NCBI RefSeq assembly: GCF_035594125.1
Contig: NC_087181.1
Span: 5,824,427 to 5,888,426, forward strand
Direction: 5' to 3'
DNA: 64,000 nucleotides
Source of the DNA: Scylla paramamosain
Lineage: Eukaryota; Arthropoda; Malacostraca; Decapoda; Portunidae
Below are positions 56,666-64,000 of the stretch, one piece after another. The position numbers and the translations under genes are program-made. The stretch's first letter is position 1, and each line of letters opens with the position of its first letter. A model generated the notes under the pieces. It worked only from the letters and a program-made list of their open reading frames with translations, was not told the origin of the DNA and did not search any database.

Positions 56666-57199
56666 GTAAGTACCTATAGATACCTTTATCCATATAAGTA
56701 CCTATAGATACCTTGACCCTATATCAGAGTTTAATGTTTGACTAGTAACAACACAGGAGATTGAACCATCAATACATGGAGTGTTGAACTTGTGTGTTGT
56801 TTTAAATTGCATTTGAATGATATACATTGTTCCTTTTCCCTATCCTGGAACTAATTTCTGGAGATTTTTCTGTAAGACATTGCTGGCAATACTGAAGTAG
56901 TGGGATAAACTACAGATTTCTAGAGATTTTTCCTGAGTCATCATTGGCGATACTGCAGCAGTGAGGCAAACTAAAGATTTCTGGAGATTTATGTGTATCA
57001 TTGACAATGCTTCAGGATATGGTGACCATCACAACAGCAGCAACAGTAGCTCTCTACTTATTTTTTGGTGGTAAGAGGCAATATTTGGCTGTATTTTAGT
57101 ATTCCCCCAACAGAAAACCCTGCTTTCCTACCAGATCCCCAAGGTTGTAGGGTGTAGGAGCTGAAAACTATAGGAAATAGAGTTGTCTGAGCCTTCTTA
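56666..57199. repeat. Unique sequence with short tandem repeats (56668-56712 and 56856-57010)
   Basis: A 16-base TACCTATAGATACCTT unit occurs twice near 56668-56712. From 56856 to 57010 a 67-bp unit recurs about 2.3 times, with core GAGATTTTTCxxxxxxxCATTGxxGGCxATACTG and AAACTA.AGATTTCT. No gene. Confidence 0.75.
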
Positions 57200-57705
57200 A
57201 TATTTACCAATTGATTTATAGGAGAGTGCTAGGAATGGAACAGACAATAAGTGAGCTATTGGAAAAGGTGGAAAATGGAAGTTAGACAGAGTTCTGGAGA
57301 GGATAACAAATTTTTAAGACCAGTGTGAGAAATATGAAAAGGTATTGATGAAATATGAAGAAAAAGTTGAGGTGAACTTTGAGAATGTAAAGAAAATAAG
57401 TGAAAAACAGAACCAGTGAAAGATTGAAAGAGAAGAAGAAAAGGCAAGTTTTGAAGAAATTCTGGAGAAAGAAGTAAAGGAAAAACAGAGAAGTCAGTGG
57501 TGAAGGTTATAAAAGAAAAGGAAGGGTTGGTAAAACATACAGTAGAGAAAAGAAATGTGTTGCAATGTTTGGGATTAAAGAAAAGACTCTACCAGTACCG
57601 CATGTGAGAGAAAAACAAAAAAGTGTAGCAGTTGACTTAGTTAACGAACTGTATATAGAGCCAAATATCCTGTTTATGTACCTTTCAGGTGATAGTGTGT
57701 CCTGA
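57200..57705 (+). pseudogene. LINE family C ORF1 fragment (coiled coil plus RRM start)
   Basis: In changing frames it reads EYEKVLMKYEEKVEVNFENV, KIEREEEKASFEEILEKEVK, a charged helical coiled coil, then KCVAMFGIKEKTLPVPHVRE and AVDLVNELYIEPN, which matches the start of the nucleic-acid-binding domain in other family C ORF1 copies (VFGVKEKNL). It ends at 57705, where a minus-strand family C RT begins, so two copies meet here in opposite orientation. Confidence 0.65.
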
Positions 57706-57954
57706 ATTATTACTCCCAAAGCTTTTTCTTCATTACATACTTTTCATTATTATTTCCCCCTAGCATTTTGTAATTCCACGAAGGTCTCTTTTTGTTTTTT
57801 CCTATTTCCAACACATGGTATTTTCTGGCATTAAATTTTAGTCTCCATCTTTGACTCCATGCATGTATCTTGTCAATATCCTTTTGCATCTCCTTGCAGT
57901 CATTTTCACCCTTTATTATTTTCATTATTTTTGCATCATCAGTGAACAGGTTTA

Positions 57955-58870
57955 TATAACTACCATGTATTTTAGTATATAAGACGACACTTGAATCATC
58001 CTATTAAAAAGAAAAAAAAAGTTGGGGGGGTCATCCTATACATCAGATACAAAAATAATGATAAAATTTTATGCAAAATACTATTATGAATAAACAACAA
58101 TCTTATATTTTGACTTTTGGGGAAGTTAGACAAAATAAAATATGAATCCGTTTTGAGAAAATTAGCTTAAATGTGTTCCCATTGAAAAGTGTATAGAGAA
58201 AATTTAATGTAGTACAAGTACAAACCTCTGCTGGCATTGTATATAAATGGATAAAGCAGGAGGCTGTATGAATGTTCCTCAATTTCTTCCAAAGCTGGAG
58301 GAGGAGCTGTATAAAGATCTTCAAGGCATAGAACCCTGAGCTAAGCAGTAAAGGAAAGTAAACTGGGATAAGATGAATCTCTCCAACCTGTAATATTGTA
58401 TAAGGACAAAGTCCATATACTGAGAAAAAAATTCAACAGCACCAATGTATGTAATCAAAAGAAACATAATATATAGAAGATTATGGCTGACAGCCCAACA
58501 CATGCAGGCCGTGCAAGGCAAGGTTTTGTTTATGTTTAGGAAAACTGGTCATACCGCACATAATTTTACACTGTCTTCGTCCATCTGTCCTTTTCATGAA
58601 AATGTACAAAAACAACTGGTGGGAATTTTTTTTTTTTTAGATTTATTTTTGCACTTGAAGATGATGGTACCTTATTACTGGTAATACATTCAAGGTATCT
58701 TATTCATTGTACTGGTATATCACTGTCTCAGTTGTCTGGTGCTCATTGACCATACTACCAAACCATAGATGGTTTGGTAGTTTGGGTCTTATACCACTGA
58801 TATCAGCTAAAACCATTAAATTCAGACTGAAATTTTGGGGTTGTCTTATCTGAAAGTTCTCTTACCCTCC
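57955..58870. mobile_element. Unclassified insertion, probably a non-autonomous DNA transposon
   Basis: It separates VNDMTDDLNT from INLFTDDAK in the family C RT, so about 915 bases are extra. Its ends share ATAAGACGACAC (left) and, inverted, ATAAGACAACCCC (right), suggesting imperfect terminal inverted repeats. No transposase is visible; minus-strand frames at 58103-58324 and 58321-58521 are low-complexity. A perfect 13-bp-arm hairpin lies near the right end. The exact target duplication could not be fixed. Confidence 0.5.
58754..58781. repeat. Perfect hairpin, 13-bp arms, 2-base loop
   Basis: ACTACCAAACCAT, AG, then the exact reverse complement. It lies inside the unclassified insertion. 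Confidence 0.92.
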
Positions 58871-59467
58871 ATAATATAGAGTGTTTAGATCATCTGTCAT
58901 ATCATTTACATATATTTGAAACATAATAGGTGCCAACACAGATCCTTGTGGTACCTGACTTGTCACTTTGCACCAACTTGAATTAGAGTCTCTGTTTATT
59001 GTTCTCATTTCCCTCCCTTGTAAATAATCATCCATCTATCACAATGTTGCTCCTTTTACTCCTCCTCCATTCTCTAACTTCCACATAAGGCTTTTGTGGG
59101 GAACTTTATCAATTCCTTTTTTGAGATCCAGGTATACCACATCATCCATGCCTCTCTTGCACTCCATTTATTACTCTCATATATAAGCTCAGTAGGATCT
59201 TTTTCTGAATCCAAATTGCTTTTCTGTAATTACCTTTTTATCTTCTAAATATTACGGCATTTATCTTTTAATTACTTTTTCACAAAGTTTGCTTACAATA
59301 CTTGTTGATGACATTGGTCTATAATTTCATGGATCTGTTTTATTTCCCCCTTTGTATATTGGCACTATGTTAGCTATTTTCCATTCCCTTCTTTCAGTGA
59401 GCTGTTAATTATATCCCATATGAGTTCCTCAATTTGTTCTCTCCATTCTTTTAATATCCATCCATTT

Positions 59468-60745
59468 AAGAACATAAGAACATTAGAAATAAGGGAAGCT
59501 GCAAGAAGCGACCAGGCTTACACGTGGCAGTCCCTGTATGAAACACACCTACCTATTTCCATCTGCTATCCCCATCCATAAACTTGTCTAATCTTCTCTT
59601 AAAGCTCTCTAGTGTCCTAGCACTAACTACATGATTACTGAGTCCGTTCCACTCATCTACCACTCTATTTGAGAACCAATTTTTTCCTATCTCCTTCCTA
59701 AATCTAAATTTTTCAAGCTTGAACCCGTTATTTCTTGTTCTACCCTGGTTGCTGATCCTAAGAATTTTGCTTACATCTCCCTTGTTATAACCCTTATACC
59801 ACTTAAAGACTTCTATCAGCTCCCCTCTTAACCTCTCTAAAGAATGTAAATTTAACAGCTTCAACCTCACCTCGTAAGGGATACTCCTCATCCCCTGTAT
59901 CCTTTTAGTCATTCTCCTCTGTACTGATTCTAATAGACCTATATCTTTCCTGTAATGTGGGGACCAGAACTGCACCGCGTAGTCTAGATGAGGTCTGACC
60001 AGCGCCAAGTATAACTTTAATATTACTCCCGGCCTTCTACTTTTAACACTCCTAAAAATGAATCCTAGTACCCTATTTGCCTTGTTTCTGGCTTCTATGC
60101 ATTGTTTCCCTAGACGGAGTTCAGAGCTAACTATAACTCCTAAATCTTTCTCGTACCCTGTACCTACCAGAGTTTGGTTGTCTAATGTGTACCTATTGTG
60201 TGGGGATCCTCTACCTACGCTAAGCACTTTGCATTTATTGATATTAAATTGCATTTGCCATCTATCCGTCCATTCATTCATTCTATCTAGGTCTACCTGC
60301 AAGGCGATGGCATCCGATTCTGATCTAATTAATCTACCTATCTTTGTGTCATCCGCAAATTTACTAACATCACTACTAATTCCACTATCCAAGTCATTGA
60401 TATACATTAGAAATAACAATGGCCCTAATACTGATCCCTGTGGCACCCCACTAATTACATGACCCCACTCGGATTTCGAGCCGTTTATTACCACTCTCTG
60501 ACGCCTGTCACTAAGCCATGACCCTATCCAGCCTAACACCTTCCCATCTATCCCGTGTGCCCTAACCTTTCTCAGGAGCCTTTGATGGGGTACCTTGTCA
60601 AATGCTTTACTAAAGTCCAGATATAAGATATCATAACTATCACCATTATCTACTGCCTCGTACACCTTACTGTAAAAACTTAACAAGTTTGTCAGGCAAG
60701 ACTTCCCCTTCATGAAGCCATGCTGTGACTGATTTATCAAGTTAC
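59468..60745 (-). mobile_element. CR1 LINE (family B), 5'-truncated, inserted in family C
   Basis: The 3' end is the octamer-like CR1 terminus TTCTTATGTTCTTA (minus strand) at 59468-59485, the typical short repeat used instead of poly(A). The 5' end is at about 60745. Family C coding sequence ends at GGACCAGATCAAGT on one side and resumes with NGWILKEW on the other, which confirms the insertion. Confidence 0.88.
59553..60740 (-). CDS. CR1 reverse transcriptase, intact 395-codon C-terminal part
   Basis: Uninterrupted from LINQSQHGFMKGKSCLTNLL to TAG near 59553. Blocks: YDILYLDFSKAFDKVPHQ (first catalytic Asp), VISGVPQGSVLGPLLF, DVSKFADDTKIGR (FADD active site intact), MQFNINKCKVLSVG, EKDLGVIVSSEL, ARNKANRVLGFIFRSV, RPHLDYAVQFWSPHYRKDI, LESVQRRMTKRI and RLKLLNLHSLERLRGELIE. 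It ends with the CR1 C-terminal block FSNRVVDEWNGLSNHVV and FKRRLDKFMDG. The start codon given is only the first Met after truncation; the endonuclease, ORF1 and early RT blocks are missing, so it is not a functional gene. The lack of any stop in 395 codons marks it as the youngest LINE in the window. Confidence 0.9.
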   Translation of the reverse strand: MINQSQHGFMKGKSCLTNLLSFYSKVYEAVDNGDSYDILYLDFSKAFDKVPHQRLLRKVRAHGIDGKVLGWIGSWLSDRRQRVVINGSKSEWGHVISGVPQGSVLGPLLFLMYINDLDSGISSDVSKFADDTKIGRLIRSESDAIALQVDLDRMNEWTDRWQMQFNINKCKVLSVGRGSPHNRYTLDNQTLVGTGYEKDLGVIVSSELRLGKQCIEARNKANRVLGFIFRSVKSRRPGVILKLYLALVRPHLDYAVQFWSPHYRKDIGLLESVQRRMTKRIQGMRSIPYEVRLKLLNLHSLERLRGELIEVFKWYKGYNKGDVSKILRISNQGRTRNNGFKLEKFRFRKEIGKNWFSNRVVDEWNGLSNHVVSARTLESFKRRLDKFMDGDSRWK

Positions 60746-62485
60746 TTGATCTGGTCCCATAGCTTTTCTAACATCCAGCTGACATCTAGTTCTTCCAGCA
60801 GTTTCTTGATTTCTTGTCACTTTACTTGTATCTCTTATGTTCCCTCATTCTGTGATGCCACTTTTGATGCCACAAAATCTTTTTTTTTTGTAAACACAGA
60901 TTGAAAACTCTAATTTATTAATATGCTCATCTTAGTGATTCCATAAGTTTTTTCTTCTCTTTTTAACTTGTTTATGCCATCCCTATGTTTTATTTTCCCA
61001 TTTACATATTTGTAAAAATATTTGGGTTCTTTCTTACATTTTCTCACTATGTCACTTGCAAAATTTCAGTCTACTTTCTGGGTTTTTTGTAAACACTAAG
61101 ACCAACTGTGATGGTTTTTCTTCTCTGCATCTTGTAGGTTCATTCATCCACTGTCTCATTGTATTCACCATCATGGTTTGCATAAGTTCTTTGCTCCATC
61201 ACCCAACATTTTCTTTCACTTCCATCTTTTCCCATTTAATTCCATAAGTGTTGAAGTCACTTACTAAGAGCACTTTGTTACTTTTCCTTATCATTTCGTC
61301 TATACTATTTCTTGTTTCTTGTTGCATAATTTTATATCTATTGGTCTCCTATGCATTAGTTTTTGGTGGTTTGTACATCACAATAACTTTTCTTTTTTTC
61401 ACTTCCTTTGATCTTAATCACAACACTCAAAGTTTCTGCCATTCAATCACCATATTCCACTTCCTTAACAACAATATTCTCTTTTATCAGTATCATCACT
61501 CTTCTTCCTCCACTTCCTTTTCTGTCTCTCCTTTATGGTCTACATCCTTTCTTTGCAAATCTCAACTTTATTTTCTCTTTTAGCTTGGTTTCTGTTAAAC
61601 GTACCACGTCTGGTTTATTGTTCTTTAGATAGTCTTTAAGTTTCATCTATATTTGTATACATAATTCTTAAACTTCTGCTTGGTGATCTTCCATGGCATA
61701 TTTGTGCCACCATTTCCTCACTTTGTATACAACTTTCCAAATTAATATCCTTGCTTTTTCCTGTGTTCTCTCCTAATTTTTTTTTGACTGGGTCTCTACT
61801 CTCAACTCTTTCAGTTTACTTCTCTCTTCTTCATTCACGTCTGTTTTTATCCATATTTCCTTCATTCCTTCTGCTTTTGCCAATTTGCCTGTTCGTTGTG
61901 ACATGTTCTGCTGTTTGTGACATGAATCTTATTTTCATTGGTCTTGTTGCATTTTCATCATTTCCAATTCTGTAAACCTTTTCAGTTTGTTTGACTATCC
62001 CCTCTCCTTCCTCTGCCACTTCTATAATTTCCTTAACCCATTTCACTTCTTTCTCTCTAGCTATTTTCATAGATAGGTTCTTCTACTTGACCCTAAATAT
62101 CACCACACACATCTTTCTCAGTACCATGTCTCTCACAAGATTACTTTTTTTCTTTATTATTTTAATTGCTTGTTTTTCATGTCCTTATTGTGTTTCTGTT
62201 GCTGTTGCCTTATTATTTCCTTCATGTCCACCTTTTGCCCTTGCTCTCTGTCTTCTTTCCAACTTCTGATTTCCTCTGTCACTGACTTTTTCATTTCTTC
62301 AACTGTAACCTCTCTTGTACAGGTTTCTCTAACTCAGTGTTCTCTTCCATAAGTTTCTTGATATCTTCACAGTATTTTTTGTCCACTGTTTTTGTCACTT
62401 CTCTCAGTTCTTTGTTTTCTTTTCCAGTTTCCATCTCCCTATTCTTCATCTCTATTATATCACTGGATATCTTTTTTACATTGGT

Positions 62486-64000
62486 TGTAAGTTTCACACA
62501 CAATCTTATTGATGTGTTTCTCTGGTTATAAATAATTATCAGATACAGTTACTTCCAAGTCCTTTTCCAGTGTTGTTTTCTTAATTTTTTTTCATATTTC
62601 ATAGTTGCCTAATCTATTTTTTCTCTTCCCATATTCCATCACACTACATTTTCTGATGTTGAATTTCATTTCCCATCTATTACTCCATTCCCATATTCTG
62701 TTAAAATCCTGCTGCAATGCTTAGCAATCTGTTTCCTTCCCACCTTCTTAAGTAACTTGGCATCATCAGCAAACAAACTTACATAACTTCACTCATTCCA
62801 TCATGTCTTTAATATATACTGCAAACATTACTGGGGCCAGTACTGGCCCTTGTGGAAATCCAGTGATCACTTTCCCCCAAGAGGACTTTCTATTTATAAT
62901 TACCATTCTCATTTCTCTGTCCTTCAAAAAATCCTCCATCCACTTCAAAATCACTCGTGTTTTTTATCTTTCATAGCATTCTCTTATGTGGTACCTTATC
63001 AAATGCTTTCTGTAGGTCCAGATAAATTCCATCTACCCAGCCATCTCACTTCTGTACTATATCACCCTTGAGTTGAAACATATATTTGTCGTGCAAGATC
63101 TTCTTTCTCAAAAATCAAATTGCATATCAGTCTGTCTGTTCTTGTCTTCTAGATATGATATTGACCTATCTTTAATTATTCTTTAAAACATCTTTGCAAC
63201 CACACTTGTTTGGGACACTGGTCTATAATTTAACGATTCTTTTTGACATTCCCCTTTATAAATTCTAACAATGTCAGCTCTTTTCCTGTCTGTGAAGACT
63301 TTACCCTCAGCTGATGAGCTTATTATGATTCTGTGTATCCTCTCAGCCAGTTGTTTGCTACATTTCTTCAGGATCCAACTTGACACACCATCTGGCCCAG
63401 AGGCTTTTCTCACATCAAGACCCTCCATTATTTTTATCACTTCTTGGACTGTAACTTGTATTTCTACCAGGGAGTCTACATGTTCTTCCACCCATTCATG
63501 TACTTTAAATTAACTCTCTCTTGTAAACACTGAAAAGAATTGTTTATAACTTCTACCATTACTGCCTCATCTTCATAATTCTTGTCCTCCATCCTAAATT
63601 TACTAATACCTTCCCTGTTTTTCAACTTGCCATTAATATATCTAGTTAATATATCTGTAGAAAACCTTGGTTGGTCTTTTTAACTATCCATTGCTTTTTT
63701 TCAAAACTCCTTTGCTCTTTTGTCATATTCCTATATATTCATTTCTTGCCTGTTTGTATTTAGCTCATAGGTCTTATCATTTCCTTCTCCACTTATTCCA
63801 TGCTACATCCCTTTTATCTTTTGTTATTTCACATTTTCTATTAAACCAAACTTTATTAGTGATCTCTCTCTCTTCCCCAATTTGAGAACATATCTCTTGA
63901 CTCACTCATTATAAATCTTAAGTAAAGACATCCATTTCTCCTCTACTCCCTGCACTTCATTAAAATTACTCCAGTCAGCTTCAAAATACTTCCTCATTAG
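62486..64000 (-). pseudogene. CR1-like LINE (family F) linker and RT, runs off the right edge
   Basis: Reading leftward from the window edge: linker (LMRKYFEADWSNFNEVQGVE, KWMSLLKIYNE), then RT entry in the open frame 63183-63491 (KIMEGLDVRKASGPDGVSSW, ADIVRIYKGECQKESLNYRP, VSQTSVVAKMF). Shifted frames give SISYLEDKNRQTDMQFDF, ILKWMEDFLKDREMRMVII, KVITGFPQGPVLAPVMF, SYVSLFADDAKLLKKV (FADD intact) and the thumb EKHINKIVCETYNQCKKDI at about 62500. It abuts the family C ORF1 coiled coil at about 62485. Its RT is closer to family C than to family B by its LDVRKASGPDGV entry motif. Confidence 0.78.

Larger units (their letters stand above)
57706..62485 (-). mobile_element. LINE family C copy 4: ORF1 to RT, interrupted twice
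   Basis: ORF1 lies at about 62485-61660: a coiled coil at 62291-62503 (KISSDIIEMKNREMETGKEN, LMEENTELEKPV), then LIVFGVKEKNL and, at 61831-62070, VAEEGEGIVKQTEKVYRIGN and ATRPMKIRFMSQ (RRM-like). Endonuclease follows at about 61640-61050 (IRKSNKVLLVSDFN, RCREEKPSQLVLVFTK), the linker at about 61020-60850, and RT entry at 60850-60746 (EIKKLLEELDV, LDVRKAMGPDQV). RT continues beyond the CR1 insertion at 59467 (NGWILKEW, EKQFGFRKR-type block) to VPQGSVLAPIMFQIYVNDM near 58900. After a DNA-element insertion it resumes with INLFTDDAKIMKII and WSQRWRLKFNARKYHVLEIG (57710-57925). The YADD box is FTDD. Many stops. Confidence 0.78.

Noticed and set aside
60058..60462. 134-codon plus-strand frame
   Set aside because: Antisense shadow of the intact CR1 reverse transcriptase.

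Overview
The window is eukaryotic, intron-type DNA from an arthropod, most likely a decapod crustacean. It has no operons or ribosome binding sites, very long (CT)n/(GA)n, (AT)n, (AAT)n and (CCT)n arrays, and a dense mix of crustacean-type LINEs, DIRS, Ty3/Gypsy, P, piggyBac, Merlin and Tc1-like relics. The only convincing host coding sequence is one short exon at 32488-32610. It encodes the N-terminus of the mitochondrial inner-membrane protease subunit IMMP1L and ends in a GT splice donor. No downstream exon was found, so the right half of the window may be its first intron.

Layout. 1-1574: DIRS-like gag/pol, minus strand. 1672-6268: two plus-strand copies of a CR1-like LINE (family C), the first split by a LINE A insertion. 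7430-14375: a P/THAP9-type transposase gene holding LINE A, which holds LINE D, which holds a piggyBac-like TTAA element, which holds microsatellites. 15930-21512: an env-bearing Ty3/Gypsy element, minus strand, with deletions in RT and integrase. 22457-23092: two abutting palindromes with AT cores. 23637-23982: a hairpin-bearing tandem repeat. 24630-27080: a piggyBac transposase relic split by LINE A. 27117-28311: LINE A. 30883-31773: a Tc1-like inverted-repeat element. 32488-32610: IMMP1L exon. 33768-35182: LINE A. 35407-36590: compound microsatellites. 36987-38010: a heat-shock-type promoter in front of a decayed gene. 39294-39703: fold-back element. 39788-42987: near full-length LINE A. 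43200-45970: CR1-like LINE with an esterase ORF1. 45972-48544: two LINE A fragments. 48545-50341: family C split by (AT)n. 50344-54910: LINE A with its 3' end tandemly triplicated. 56000-56660: Merlin relic. 57200-62485: family C pieces interrupted by a DNA element and by a CR1 with an intact 395-codon RT. 62486-64000: another CR1-like RT.

Nearly every coding stretch is a mobile-element relic with stops, frameshifts or deletions. LINE A (about 3.3 kb, endonuclease plus YADD reverse transcriptase, poly(A) tail) dominates with at least eleven copies in both orientations, so recombination and nested insertion explain most of the layout. Element boundaries are read by comparing copies inside the window and are good to about 5-20 bases unless stated. 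Family letters A-F are local labels, not database names.
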